64,000 bases of DNA from Sagittula salina (GCF_017813235.1 NZ_JAGISH010000011.1:1-64000); one strand, 5' to 3'; counted from the stretch's first letter, positions 7,288-16,601 are shown. Notes: generated by a model from the sequence alone, not told the origin. Program-made: numbers and translations.

Positions 7288-8826
7288 ATGACCGACCGTT
7301 TCCGCCTGACACTGGCTCAGTTGAATTCTACTTTGGGCGACTTGCATGGCAATGCCTCCCGCGCGCGGGAGGCATGGCAGGCGGGCCGGGAGGCCGGTGC
7401 CGACCTCGTCGCCCTGCCAGAGCTGTTCCTGACCGGAGGCGGCGCGCAGGATCTGATTGCGAAACCGGCCTTCGTCGCCGCCGCCGTGGCGGAGGTGGAG
7501 GCGCTGGCCCGCCATTGCGCGGACGGACCCGCGCTTGCGATCGGCGCACCCTGGCCGGAGGCGGGGACGCTGCACAACGGCTATTGTCTTCTGCAAGGCG
7601 GCCGGGTGGCGGCGGTCACGCCCAAATTCTTCCTGCCGAACTCAGGCGCCTTAGACGAGGTGCGCACCTTCTCGCGCGGGGCGATGCAGGGGCCGGTGAA
7701 TGTGGGCGGCGTGCGCATCGGGATGCCGCTCGGAGAGGACGCCTGCCACCCGGACGTGGTCGAGGCGATGGAGGAAACGGGGGCCGAGATCCTCCTGGTT
7801 CCCGCGGCCTGGCCCTATTTCCGCAACGGCTTCGATCTGCGACAGAACCAGGTGGTGGCGCGTGTGGTGGAAAGCGGTCTGCCGCTGGCCTGCCTGAACA
7901 TGGTGGGCGGGGAGGGCGCGCTGGTCTTCGACGGCGGCTCCTTTGTGCTGAACGCGCGGGGCGTGCCGGCAGTGCAGCTTCCGGTGATGGCAGAGGCCGT
8001 GGAGCACGTCGATTTCCTGCGCGGGCCTGAAGGCTGGATCGCGCAGGAGGGGCGCTTTGTGGCGCATCCCGGCGGTTCGGAGCAGGACTACGCCGCGCTG
8101 GTGCTGGGTCTGCGGGACTATTGCGCGAAGACGGGTGTTGACCGGGTGCTGGTCGGGCTGGGCAGTGCGGGCGCGGCGCTGGTGGCGGCGGTCGCCGTCG
8201 ATGCTCTGGGCCGGCCACGGGTGCGCGGCGTGGCAGCGGAGGATGACAGATCGGCACGGGCCTGCGCAGCGGCGCTTGGCCTCGGATGCGACGCGCTGCC
8301 GCTGGCCCAGGCTCAGACGGCGCTGGCTGCCGTGGTCGCGGACATCGCGCCCGCCCGCTTGCGCGCTCTCTTGTTGGAAACCGAAGCCGAGAGAGGGGGT
8401 GAAATGCTGCTCGCCACGGCGACCAAGTCCGGCCTCGCTCTGGGCTGCGGCCCGGATGCCATGGTGGGTGGATACGCGCTGTTAAAGGATCTTTTTCAAA
8501 CCGGCGCCGTGCAACTGAGCCAATGGCGTAACGCCAACCACCGCGCGTGGATGCTCGGCCCGCCCGGCATGGTGATCCCGCAAGAGGTCATTGCGACCGG
8601 CCCCGATCCGCTGGATGCGATCCTCGAAATTCTCGTCGTCCGCGACGGTTCCGTTGCCGATTGCGTCGCGGCCGGTCACGATCGGGCGGATGTGATCAGG
8701 GCGCAGACCCTGCTGACGTCCTCGGAAAAGACGCGTGCGGACATTGCACCGGGTCCCCGGCTCTCTGATCGCGCCTTCGGACTGGATCGCCGCTATCCGG
8801 CAGCTCACCGCTGGCGGGAGGAATAG
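7288..8826 (+). CDS. NAD+ synthetase-like protein with both active sites degenerate
   Basis: 512 residues, with an N-terminal nitrilase-fold glutaminase domain (about 1-260) and a C-terminal NAD-synthetase domain (about 270-512); the end (DPLDAILEILV to FGLDRRYPAAHRWRE) is clearly NadE. Key residues are missing. The glutaminase Cys of the usual P-I-C-E-D-A-W motif is Gly here (PLGEDACHPDV), although Glu (LPELFLTG) and Lys (TPKFFLPN) remain. The ATP pyrophosphatase P-loop SGGIDS reads GSAGAA (VGLGSAGAALVAA), and the downstream SNKTGE/GNKSE region is also altered. The frame is intact, so this looks like a maintained paralogue without NAD-synthetase activity rather than a decayed gene. The start has GAAAGGAG upstream. 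A true nadE would be needed elsewhere. Confidence 0.8.
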   Translation: MTDRFRLTLAQLNSTLGDLHGNASRAREAWQAGREAGADLVALPELFLTGGGAQDLIAKPAFVAAAVAEVEALARHCADGPALAIGAPWPEAGTLHNGYCLLQGGRVAAVTPKFFLPNSGALDEVRTFSRGAMQGPVNVGGVRIGMPLGEDACHPDVVEAMEETGAEILLVPAAWPYFRNGFDLRQNQVVARVVESGLPLACLNMVGGEGALVFDGGSFVLNARGVPAVQLPVMAEAVEHVDFLRGPEGWIAQEGRFVAHPGGSEQDYAALVLGLRDYCAKTGVDRVLVGLGSAGAALVAAVAVDALGRPRVRGVAAEDDRSARACAAALGLGCDALPLAQAQTALAAVVADIAPARLRALLLETEAERGGEMLLATATKSGLALGCGPDAMVGGYALLKDLFQTGAVQLSQWRNANHRAWMLGPPGMVIPQEVIATGPDPLDAILEILVVRDGSVADCVAAGHDRADVIRAQTLLTSSEKTRADIAPGPRLSDRAFGLDRRYPAAHRWREE

Positions 8827-8936
8827 GGCGGCGCTTTGCCAGCCGTGCCTTTGGGATTTCCGGGGGAAGCGGGACCAACGTTTCCCTTGGTCCCATCGCC
8901 TTTGCATTGCGTGCAAGTCATGGGGCTTTGGCGGGC

Positions 8937-9326
8937 CTACTCCCACCAGCGGTCAATGCTGGCGATGTCGTCATCCGACCAGCCGAAGTGGTGCGCGATT
9001 TCGTGCACCACGACATGCGTCACCAGATCCCGCAGGCTCACGTCCGCCCGGTCGCGCCATTCCTGCAGGATCGGCTCCCGGAACAGCCAGACACTGTCCG
9101 GGTATGGCGAAGGGTAGGCGGCCGATTTTTCCGTCAGGGGAATGCCCTCGTAGAGGCCGGTCAGATCAAGCGGGTCGTCGATCCCCATCTCGTCGAGGAT
9201 ATGGCGCGGCGGCCAGTCCTCCACGCGCAGGAGAACCTCCGCCGCCGGGCCGCGAAAGGGGTGAGGCAGCTCGGCCAATGCAGCCTCCGCCATTTGCAGG
9301 AATGTTTCGGGATCTGTGCGCGTCAT
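8937..9326 (-). CDS. Zincin-like metallopeptidase family protein (PF06262 type)
   Basis: 129 residues. The C-terminal HEIAHHFGWSDDDI (residues 108-121) is the HExxH zinc motif with the downstream Asp characteristic of this small minimal-gluzincin family. The N-terminal part (MAEAALAELPHPF, EDWPPRHILDEMGI, LTGLYEGIPL) matches the family too. Substrates are unknown. It converges on the NAD-synthetase-like gene and is followed by a 110-base gap. Confidence 0.85.
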   Translation of the reverse strand: MTRTDPETFLQMAEAALAELPHPFRGPAAEVLLRVEDWPPRHILDEMGIDDPLDLTGLYEGIPLTEKSAAYPSPYPDSVWLFREPILQEWRDRADVSLRDLVTHVVVHEIAHHFGWSDDDIASIDRWWE

Positions 9327-9372
9327 CCTGCCGTTCTAGGCGCCCTGCGGCCCGACGGGAAGCCCCCGGCTA

Positions 9373-9391
9373 CTTTGCTTCTGAAATACTC
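9373..9391 (-). repeat. Dispersed GAGTATTT element, short copy 3
   Basis: The minus strand reads GAGTATTTCAGAAGCAAAG, matching the GAGTATTT plus A/G-rich tail of the longer copies at 5611 and 12425, but without the GC hairpin. It sits in the gap between the zincin gene and thpR. Confidence 0.45.
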
Positions 9392-9444
9392 GAATTTCAC
9401 CCCTGGCCCGCCCATAGCCCGCGCAGTCCGGGTGGTCTGCGGCG

Positions 9445-9969
9445 CTACCCCAACGGCCAGCACGCAAGCGGTTCGTAGATCGCTCCGTCCGGATGCAAGC
9501 GCGATTCGACCAGCGCGAAGCCGGTGCAGGTCACGGGTCCTATGTGCGCGCCAGCCAGAACCGACAGCACGCGGGAGGCGTCGGCGCCGCCCTTAAGCCG
9601 GGTCAGCGTGACGTGCGGGCGAAACCGCCGCCGTTCGAAGTGGACACCGGCCCCGTGCAGGCGCGCCTTGATCCGGTCGTGCAGCGCGGTCAGCGCCGCC
9701 CCGCCGTCTGCCTCCAGCCCGGCCGCCTGTCCCTTGCGCCCGCCGAACAGCGCCGCACCGGACAGCACCAGCGGCACCGGCGCCGCCCGCAGGGTGGACA
9801 GCGCGTCGTGCAGGCCCTCCAGCGCGGCTTCCGGCTGGTCGCCCAGAAAGGCCAGCGTCAGGTGCAGGTTGTCCGCGGACACGGGACGGCCTATCGGGAG
9901 GCGGTCCTGAAGGTCCAAAAGCGGCCCGATCGCTGCCTCCGGCAGGGTGAGCGAAACGAAAAGCCTCAC
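9445..9969 (-). CDS. thpR: RNA 2',3'-cyclic phosphodiesterase (2H family)
   Basis: 174 residues from a GTG at 9969 (MRLFVSLTLPE). The two H-x-T catalytic motifs are HLTLAFLGD (His36) and HVTLTRLKG (His119), which define the 2H phosphoesterase (LigT/ThpR) family. Its start overlaps the stop of the upstream PfkB-family kinase by 3 bases (GTGA), so it is co-translated with it. The longer open frame upstream is inside the kinase gene and is not used. Confidence 0.87.
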   Translation of the reverse strand: MRLFVSLTLPEAAIGPLLDLQDRLPIGRPVSADNLHLTLAFLGDQPEAALEGLHDALSTLRAAPVPLVLSGAALFGGRKGQAAGLEADGGAALTALHDRIKARLHGAGVHFERRRFRPHVTLTRLKGGADASRVLSVLAGAHIGPVTCTGFALVESRLHPDGAIYEPLACWPLG

Positions 9970-10904
9970 AGCCGCGTCAGCCCGGTAAGTGGCAGAACGC
10001 GGGCGTAATCCTGTGGGTGGCAAAGCTGCGTGCCGGGGCTCATCACTGCGGCAGAGGCCGCCGCCGCCCCGCGCCTGAGCGCCTCTTCGGGCGGCGCGCC
10101 CCCGGCGATCGCGAGGCAAAAGCCGCCCACGAAACTGTCGCCCGCGCCGATGGCGGACACCACCACGTCGTTTTCCGCCGAGGTGTGCCAGCGCCCTTCG
10201 GCCGTCGCCATGACCGACCCGTCCTTGCCGCGCGCGATGATGACGATATCCCCGGCGCCGCGCTGGCGCAGGTCTTCGGCGTAGGCCGCGCTTTCGGTGC
10301 GGGTCGCCAGAGGTTTCCCCGATAGCGCCATGGCCTCGTGGCTGTCCATCCTCAGGACAAATGGGGCGGGGGCCGGGCCTGTGGCTTGCACCTCAAGATG
10401 CGGACCGGAGGTGTCGATGACGACCCTGCGCGGTGCCAGGCGGGCGCAGGCGCGCGGCAGAAAACCCGGCTCCGCCCCCGGGGGCATGGAACCGGAGAAA
10501 ACCACCATGGCATCCGCCGGGCTTGCCTCGACGATGCGGTCGAGCACGGTATCCAGTTCCGCCCCGGTCCACGACGGTCCGGTGAGGACGAACCGGTACT
10601 GCTCCGCCGTTGCCTCGTCGGTGACAGAGAAGCTGTGCCGGGTCGGCCCGGGACTGTCCAGCCGGTGCCAGTCCAGTCCGAGTCCGTCGAGGATCTGCCC
10701 CAACCATTCCCCGTTCGCTCCTCCCAGCGCCACCCATGCCTGCGCCTGCCCGCCCAGCTGGGTGATCGCGCGGGCCACATTGACGCCGCCGCCGCCGGCC
10801 TCTGCGGTTTCCGCCGCGCAGCGCAGCTTGCGGTCCGGCACCACCTGCGCCACCGACGTCGCAAGGTCGAGTGCGGGATTCAGGGTCACGGTCAGGATCT
10901 GCAT
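9966..10904 (-). CDS. PfkB-family sugar-phosphate kinase (1-phosphofructokinase / Pfk-2 type)
   Basis: 312 residues. MQILTVTLNPALD at the N-terminus and GAGDSFVGG at residues 253-261 (anion hole and catalytic Asp256) are signatures of the PfkB/FruK branch of the ribokinase superfamily. AGGGGVNVARAITQLGG is the substrate-binding stretch. It could be a minor 6-phosphofructokinase, FruK or tagatose-6-phosphate kinase; there is no fructose PTS nearby to favour FruK. It forms a two-gene operon with thpR and is divergent from gltX across 162 bases. Confidence 0.85.
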   Translation of the reverse strand: MQILTVTLNPALDLATSVAQVVPDRKLRCAAETAEAGGGGVNVARAITQLGGQAQAWVALGGANGEWLGQILDGLGLDWHRLDSPGPTRHSFSVTDEATAEQYRFVLTGPSWTGAELDTVLDRIVEASPADAMVVFSGSMPPGAEPGFLPRACARLAPRRVVIDTSGPHLEVQATGPAPAPFVLRMDSHEAMALSGKPLATRTESAAYAEDLRQRGAGDIVIIARGKDGSVMATAEGRWHTSAENDVVVSAIGAGDSFVGGFCLAIAGGAPPEEALRRGAAAASAAVMSPGTQLCHPQDYARVLPLTGLTRL

Positions 10905-11066
10905 GGCTCACCTCCTGCTTTGCGCCACCATGGCCTGTCAGGCCGTGGCCGCAAGGGGGATTTGCCGGTCGGCGCCCTTGCGCCAACTGGACAAGAGCGG
11001 CATTTCGTGAAAACACCGCCACCTGAACCTTTTCGCTGCTAGCCGCCCGTTCAGGAGGCCCTTTCG

Positions 11067-12386
11067 ATGACCGTCACCCGCTTTGCCCCGTCGCCCACCG
11101 GCTGGATCCATGTCGGCAACCTGCGCGCCGCGCTGTTCAACTACCTGATCGCGAAGAAGGCAGGCGGAACCTTTATCCTGCGCATCGACGACACCGATCC
11201 GGAGCGGTCGAAGGAAGAATACGTCGACGGCATCAAGCGCGACCTCGAATGGCTGGGAATCGAATGGGACCGGGTGGAGCGCCAGTCGCTGCGGCTGGAC
11301 CGCTACGAGGCGGCGGCGCAGGAACTGCGCGAGAAGGGCCGGTTCTACGAGGCTTGGGAAACGCCGACCGAGCTGGACCTGAAGCGCAAGAAGCAGCTGA
11401 ACATGGGCAAGCCGCCGGTGTACGACCGCGCCGCGCTGGCCCTGTCGGAGGATGAAAAGGCGAAACTGCGCGAAGAGCGGGGCAGCGGCGTCTGGCGGTT
11501 CAGGCTGGACCACGCACGCATCGAATGGACCGACGGCATCCTCGGCCCTGTGTCGATCGACGCGGCGTCGGTTTCGGACCCGGTGCTGATCCGGGCGGAC
11601 GGGCAGTTCCTGTATACGCTGGCCTCGGTGGTCGATGACGTGGACATGGGCATCACCTACGTGGTGCGCGGCAACGACCATGTGACCAACACCGCGACGC
11701 AGATCCAGATGATCGAGGCGCTGGGCCACAAGGCGCCCGACTTCGCGCATTTTTCGCTGCTGACCGGCCCGCAGGGCGAGGCCCTGTCCAAACGTCTGGG
11801 CACGCTGGCGCTGAAAGATCTGCGCGAAAACGGCATCGAGCCGGAGGCGCTGCTGTCGTTGATGGCGCGGCTGGGGTCGAGCCAGCCGGTGGAACTGCGG
11901 ATGTCCATGGACGAGATCGCGGAGGGCTGGGAATTGTCGCAGTTCGGTTCCGCGCCGACGAAATTCGACGCCGAAGACCTTTTTCCGCTGACCGCGAAGA
12001 AGCTGCACGGCCTGCCGCTGGAGGCGGTCGCCGACGAGGTCCGCGCTCTGGGCGTGCCCGACGACAAGGCGGAACTGTTCTGGAGCGTGGTTCGCGAGAA
12101 CCTGACCACTCGCAAGGACATGGCCGGCTGGTGGGCGCTGTTCCGGGACGGGGCGGAGCCGCTGGTGGCCGAGGAAGACCGCGCGTTCATTACCGAGGCC
12201 ATGCCGCTGCTGGGCGAGCCGCCCTATGATGCGACGACGTGGAAAACCTTTACCGATGCGGTGAAGGAGAAGACCGGACGCAAGGGCAAGGGGCTGTTCA
12301 TGCCGCTGCGCAAGGCCGTGACCGGCATGGAGCGGGGGCCTGACATGGGCGACGTGATGCAGCTGTTGCAGAAGCGACCCGGCTGA
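11067..12386 (+). CDS. gltX: Glutamyl-tRNA synthetase
   Basis: 439 residues, of the short GltX type common in alphaproteobacteria. The class I HIGH-equivalent is APSPTGWIHVGN (residues 7-18) and the KMSKS-equivalent is ALSKRLG near 238-244. DDTDPERS and RGNDHVTNTATQ are also typical. A GGAGG ribosome site precedes the ATG. Many alphaproteobacteria carry two gltX genes, one with non-standard specificity, and sequence alone does not say which this is. It converges on hslU. Confidence 0.93.
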   Translation: MTVTRFAPSPTGWIHVGNLRAALFNYLIAKKAGGTFILRIDDTDPERSKEEYVDGIKRDLEWLGIEWDRVERQSLRLDRYEAAAQELREKGRFYEAWETPTELDLKRKKQLNMGKPPVYDRAALALSEDEKAKLREERGSGVWRFRLDHARIEWTDGILGPVSIDAASVSDPVLIRADGQFLYTLASVVDDVDMGITYVVRGNDHVTNTATQIQMIEALGHKAPDFAHFSLLTGPQGEALSKRLGTLALKDLRENGIEPEALLSLMARLGSSQPVELRMSMDEIAEGWELSQFGSAPTKFDAEDLFPLTAKKLHGLPLEAVADEVRALGVPDDKAELFWSVVRENLTTRKDMAGWWALFRDGAEPLVAEEDRAFITEAMPLLGEPPYDATTWKTFTDAVKEKTGRKGKGLFMPLRKAVTGMERGPDMGDVMQLLQKRPG

Positions 12387-12424
12387 GGCTGGTTTCGCCC
12401 GCCTGACGGCGGACGACGGACCCA

Positions 12425-12480
12425 GGGGAAGCGCTGCTTCCCCCGAACCCCCATCGCGGTATTTCTGAACCAAAGAAGCA
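12425..12480 (+). repeat. Dispersed GAGTATTT element with hairpin, copy 2, between convergent gltX and hslU
   Basis: A perfect hairpin (GGGGAAGC / GCTTCCCC, 12425-12432 and 12436-12443, three-base loop) is followed by CGAACCCCCATCGCGGTATTT and CTGAACCAAAGAAGCA. The order hairpin, ACCCCC, GTATTT, purine-rich tail is the same as in copy 1 at 5611-5662. It lies between the ends of two convergent genes and is a candidate bidirectional terminator. Confidence 0.6.
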
Positions 12481-12519
12481 GGTGGCCGGGCGCAGGTTGC
12501 GCCCGGGGAGCGTGAGTTT

Positions 12520-13827
12520 TCAGAGCACGTAGCGGCTGAGGTCCGTGGAACGCGCGAGGTCGCCGAGCTCGCGTTCAACGAAGGCGGCATCGACGGTGAC
12601 CGCCTCGCCCGCCTTGTCGGGTGCGACAAAGCTCAGTTCCTCGAAAACCCGTTCCATCACGGTATAGAGCCGCCGCGCGCCGATGTTTTCCACGCTGGCA
12701 TTGACCTCTGCCGCGATGCGGGCGAGCGCGTGGATGCCGTCCTCCGTAAAGGTCACGTCAACCTCTTCCGTCTTCATCAGCGCGGTATACTGGCGGGTCA
12801 GCGCGTTGTCGGTCTCTGTCAGGATGCGGACGAAGTCGTGTTCCGTCAGGGCGGAGAGATTCACCCGGATCGGCAGGCGGCCCTGCAACTCGGGCAGCAG
12901 GTCCGACGGTTTGGCAATGTGGAAGGCGCCTGAAGCGATGAAGAGGATGTGGTCGGTCTTTACCGCGCCATGCTTGGTCGAAACGGTGGTGCCCTCGATC
13001 AGCGGCAGCAGGTCACGCTGCACACCCTCGCGGGAGACGTCGCCGCCGCGCGCCTCTGTCTTCGCGCAGACCTTGTCAATCTCGTCCAGAAAGACGATGC
13101 CGTTCTGCTCCACCGCCTCAAGGGCGGCCTGTTTCACGGTTTCGTCGTCCAGCAGCTTGTCCGCTTCTTCGGTGATGAGCACCTCGTAGCTTTGAGAGAC
13201 AGTCATGGATTTGCGCGTGGTGCGTCCGCCGAAGGCCTTTCCGAAGATGTCGCCGAGGTTCATCATCCCCATGTTCGCGCCGGGCTGGCCGGGGATCTCC
13301 ATGTTCGGGAAGGGGTTGGCGGTTTCGGACACGTCGAGTTCGATCACTGTGTCGTCCAGCTCGCCCGCCTTCAGCTTGCGCCGGAACATGTCGCGGGTCT
13401 GTTCGCGCGCGTCCTTCCCGGCGATGGCCTCGACCACGCGCTCCTCGGCGGCCTGATGCGCGCGGGCCTTCACGTCCTCGCGCATCCATTCGCGGGTCTC
13501 CGCGATGGCGGCGTCCACGAGGTCGCGGATGATCTGCTCCACGTCGCGGCCGACGTAGCCAACTTCGGTGAACTTGGTCGCCTCAACCTTGATGAAGGGG
13601 GCGCGGGCGAGTTTCGCCAGCCGGCGGCTGATCTCGGTCTTGCCGACGCCGGTCGGGCCGATCATCAGGATGTTCTTCGGATAGACCTCGTCGCGGAGGT
13701 CATCCGACAGCTGCTTGCGCCGCCAGCGGTTGCGCAGAGCCACGGAGACGGCGCGTTTTGCATCCTTCTGGCCGATGATGAAACGGTCGAGTTCCGAGAC
13801 GATCTCGCGGGGGGTCAGGTCGGTCAT
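12520..13827 (-). CDS. hslU: ATP-dependent protease ATPase subunit HslU
   Basis: 435 residues from ATG 13827 ([20 protein letters not shown]); a longer in-frame ATG upstream is not supported. Walker A GPTGVGKT is at residues 57-64, and Walker B lies in [23 protein letters not shown] is the pore loop region. The C-terminus DLSRYVL is the tail that inserts into HslV. HslU unfolds substrates for the HslV peptidase. Unusually, the hslV gene is not adjacent: two genes on the opposite strand lie between. Confidence 0.95.
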   Translation of the reverse strand: MTDLTPREIVSELDRFIIGQKDAKRAVSVALRNRWRRKQLSDDLRDEVYPKNILMIGPTGVGKTEISRRLAKLARAPFIKVEATKFTEVGYVGRDVEQIIRDLVDAAIAETREWMREDVKARAHQAAEERVVEAIAGKDAREQTRDMFRRKLKAGELDDTVIELDVSETANPFPNMEIPGQPGANMGMMNLGDIFGKAFGGRTTRKSMTVSQSYEVLITEEADKLLDDETVKQAALEAVEQNGIVFLDEIDKVCAKTEARGGDVSREGVQRDLLPLIEGTTVSTKHGAVKTDHILFIASGAFHIAKPSDLLPELQGRLPIRVNLSALTEHDFVRILTETDNALTRQYTALMKTEEVDVTFTEDGIHALARIAAEVNASVENIGARRLYTVMERVFEELSFVAPDKAGEAVTVDAAFVERELGDLARSTDLSRYVL

Positions 13828-13988
13828 GTCGGTCCTTTGCAACGGTTGCCAGTGAGATAACCGTTGCGGCGGAAATTCCAACCCTCGCGGGACCGCGCGG
13901 TTTTGCCTGCCGCCGCGTTATGCGTACACGCCGCAAGGAACCGACCCGGTCCTCCGGGTGTTGATCCCTCGTGTTGGAGAACGCCCCC

Positions 13989-14990
13989 ATGCCAGATCAA
14001 GGCCCCTTGCCGCTCGATATGTCCCGCGACCTGCCCGGGCCGCTGGCATCCGACGGACCCGTCATCATTATCACCAACCGCAAGTCGGGGCGAAATTCGC
14101 GCGACCGGCAGGCGGTCGAAACCGCCGCGCAGGTGCTGGGAGGAGAGATCGTCTCCTTTCAGGGAGGCAAGGGCCTCCTGGAGGCAATCCGGGAGGTCAA
14201 GGCGCGCAATCCCTCGTTGGTGATCGCAGCGGGCGGCGACGGCACCGCAATGGCGGTGGCCGATGCCTTCCTCGGGTCCGCCGTGGCCTACGGGGTGTTG
14301 CCGCTGGGCACTTTCAACTATTTCGCTCGGGGCCTCGGCCTGTCCGAAGACCCCGGAGAGGCCGCCCGCCAGTTGGCCGGTGGACGGGTGGTCGAGCGCC
14401 GCGTGGCGCAGGTCAACGGACAAGTCTTTCTGAACAATGCCTCTGTGGGCATCTATCCCTCCATTCTGAAGGTTCGGGAAACCGTTTACCGACGCTGGGG
14501 GCGGCGGCGGATCATGGCCCACTGGTCTGTGGTCAAGACCTTCCTGCGGTTCCGCAAACCCATGCGGGTGCGCATCACCATGGACGGCGACGGTGGGCGA
14601 TACCGCACGGCGCTGGTCTTCGTCGCGCGCTCGGCCTTTCAGCTGGAACGCTTCGGGCTGGAAGGGGTGCAGGCGATCCGGGAGGGCGGTTTTGCCGTGC
14701 TGCTGGTGAACGCACGCACCCGAATGGAGCTATTCAGCCGCGTTTTCAAGCTGGCCCTGGGCACGGTGCAAGAAGGCGTGGATTACGATCTGTTCGCCGC
14801 AGAAGATCTGCTTCTGGAGGTGGATGGCAAGTCTCGCGTCCTGCTGGCCTATGATGGCGAAAAGCGCCGGGTGGCCGCGCCCCTGCGGTTCGGCATGTCG
14901 GAGGGGTCGCTGCGGCTGGTGATGCCGTGTGCACTGGCCGATGCAGCAGCGGAGAATGGGCGCGTGGTTGAAAAGACGGAGGAAGAATGA
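13989..14990 (+). CDS. Diacylglycerol/lipid kinase family protein (YegS/DagK_cat type)
   Basis: 333 residues from ATG 13989, which has GGAG about 11 bases upstream. VIIITNRKSGRNSR is the N-terminal nucleotide-binding strand, GGDGTAMAV (near residues 81-89) is the catalytic GGDGT motif, and LPLGTFNYFARGLGL is the usual P-L-G-T-x-N-x-F/D-A-R segment. The C-terminal half has the beta-sandwich of YegS-like proteins. The lipid substrate is unknown. Its stop overlaps the next start (ATGA), so it is co-translated with the phosphoesterase. Confidence 0.88.
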   Translation: MPDQGPLPLDMSRDLPGPLASDGPVIIITNRKSGRNSRDRQAVETAAQVLGGEIVSFQGGKGLLEAIREVKARNPSLVIAAGGDGTAMAVADAFLGSAVAYGVLPLGTFNYFARGLGLSEDPGEAARQLAGGRVVERRVAQVNGQVFLNNASVGIYPSILKVRETVYRRWGRRRIMAHWSVVKTFLRFRKPMRVRITMDGDGGRYRTALVFVARSAFQLERFGLEGVQAIREGGFAVLLVNARTRMELFSRVFKLALGTVQEGVDYDLFAAEDLLLEVDGKSRVLLAYDGEKRRVAAPLRFGMSEGSLRLVMPCALADAAAENGRVVEKTEEE

Positions 14991-15805
14991 GGCGAGTCCT
15001 GCACCTGTCGGACCTGCATTACGGTAAGGATCGAGCGGACCTCGAAGAGCCACTTCTGGAGGTGGTCGAACGGATCGCACCGGACCTGGTTGCGATCTCG
15101 GGCGATTTCACCCAACGCGCGCGGCGTACCCAGTTCGAACAGGCCTCGGCCTTTCTTGACCGGCTGGCGATGCCGTGGCTGGCCGTGCCGGGGAACCATG
15201 ACACGCCACTGGATAATCTCTGGGTGCGCTTGCTGAAGCCGTGGAAACGCTACCGCGCCGCCATTCACGAGGAGCTTGAACCGGTTTACGAGGACGAGGC
15301 GATGGTCGTTGTGGGGGTGAACACGGTGAATCGCTTCGCATGGCAACGCGGGCGGTTGTCCCCCGCACGCGTGCGGCGCGCCTGCAAGGCGTTCGGCGCT
15401 GCCGACGGGCGGGCCCGGGTGGTCATGCTGCACCACCCTTTGCAACACGGCCCGGAGGTCGAAAAACGCCTGATGAGCGGCGCGGATGATGCCCTGAAGG
15501 CTTTTGCCGAATGCGGTGCGCAGGTGGTCCTGTCGGGACACCTTCATAACACGGTGATTGCGCCGTTCCGGGCCTGGCCGCAGCTACTGTTCGTTCAGGC
15601 GGGCACCAGCCTGTCTAGTCGCGTGCGCGGCGAGGTGAACATGTTCAACCTGCTCGAGCTGTCGGCAGAGGCGGTCTCGGTCGAGAGCTGGGGCGCGGAG
15701 GGGCGGGAATTCGCCCCCATGTCCCGCGTCGCCTACCTGCGCCGTGACGGTGCATGGCAGCGGGCGGAGGATTCCCCGCGCGCCGAACTGGCAGCGCGGG
15801 GATGA
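14987..15805 (+). CDS. Calcineurin-like metallophosphoesterase
   Basis: 272 residues with the full metallophosphoesterase signature: DLHYG near residues 8-12, GDFTQRAR, GNHDTPL, HHPLQHG and GHLHNT. This matches the class III cyclic-nucleotide or UDP-diacylglucosamine type phosphoesterases. It overlaps the lipid kinase by 4 bases. The coupling suggests that both act on a related phospholipid or phosphate ester; this is inference only. It converges on hslV, with 4 bases between their stops. Confidence 0.86.
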   Translation: MRRVLHLSDLHYGKDRADLEEPLLEVVERIAPDLVAISGDFTQRARRTQFEQASAFLDRLAMPWLAVPGNHDTPLDNLWVRLLKPWKRYRAAIHEELEPVYEDEAMVVVGVNTVNRFAWQRGRLSPARVRRACKAFGAADGRARVVMLHHPLQHGPEVEKRLMSGADDALKAFAECGAQVVLSGHLHNTVIAPFRAWPQLLFVQAGTSLSSRVRGEVNMFNLLELSAEAVSVESWGAEGREFAPMSRVAYLRRDGAWQRAEDSPRAELAARG

Positions 15806-15809
15806 AGGC

Positions 15810-16361
15810 TCAGCCGATGGTTTCCACGGTCAGCCTGCCGTTGGTGTAGACGCAGATGTCGGCGGCGATGGCCATGGCTTCGCGGGCAACGGTCTCGGCG
15901 TCCTTGTCGGTGTCCATCATGGCGCGGGCGGCGGCCAGCGCGTAATTCCCGCCCGAGCCGATGGCGGCCACGTCGTGTTCGGGTTCGAGCACGTCGCCGG
16001 CGCCGGTGATCACGTAAAGATCGGTGCCATCGGTGACGATCAGCATGGCCTCCAGCTTGGACAGGTACTTGTCGGTCCGCCAGTCCTTTGCCAGATCGAC
16101 CGAGGCGCGCTGAAGCTGACCGGGCGTGGCCTCCAGCTTCTTCTCCAGCCGTTCGAGCAGGGTAAAGGCGTCGGCGGTGGAACCGGCGAAGCCCGCGACC
16201 ACGTCATAGCCTCCCGGAGAGAGGCGGCGGACCTTGCGGGCGGTGCCCTTGATGACGGTCTGGCCGAGGGAAACCTGTCCGTCGCCCGCGACCACGACCT
16301 TGCCGCCCTTGCGGACGCCGATGATGGTGGTCCCGTGCCAGCCGGGGAAATCGTCGCTCAT
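15810..16361 (-). CDS. hslV: ATP-dependent protease peptidase subunit HslV
   Basis: 183 residues from ATG 16361. The catalytic N-terminal threonine is visible in [13 protein letters not shown] (the mature protein begins TTIIGV). [27 protein letters not shown] and [15 protein letters not shown] are typical. It forms the double hexameric proteolytic core bound by HslU. hslU lies downstream on the same strand but is separated by the kinase/phosphoesterase pair, so a single hslVU transcript would have to run antisense through those genes. Confidence 0.95.
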   Translation of the reverse strand: MSDDFPGWHGTTIIGVRKGGKVVVAGDGQVSLGQTVIKGTARKVRRLSPGGYDVVAGFAGSTADAFTLLERLEKKLEATPGQLQRASVDLAKDWRTDKYLSKLEAMLIVTDGTDLYVITGAGDVLEPEHDVAAIGSGGNYALAAARAMMDTDKDAETVAREAMAIAADICVYTNGRLTVETIG

Positions 16362-16452
16362 GGTGCCTCCTTTGGTTGGCCTTCGATATGGCGCTCCGGT
16401 GCGGGGCAGGCAAGGGCGGGGCCGGTGAAACGGGTGGGGCCCCGGAGGGGGC

Positions 16453-16467
16453 GTCCCACCGTGGGAC
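16453..16467. promoter_or_regulatory. Perfect 7+7 bp palindrome in the divergent hslV / nuclease-like gene intergenic region
   Basis: GTCCCAC-C-GTGGGAC is a perfect inverted repeat with one central base. It is placed between the start of hslV (minus) and the start of the two-gene operon (plus), so it could be an operator or a short hairpin. No regulator is known to me for this motif. Confidence 0.3.
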
Positions 16468-16601
16468 ATGCCCCGGACACAAGGATTTCAACGGGTTGGC
16501 CCGGCAGGATTAACGAATTCTTCACGCTTCTGCGGCGGGGTCTTGCTAGTGTACCTTCGCAACCCGTGCCACACTCAGGGCCGAACGGGGGAGGTTTGAC
16601 C

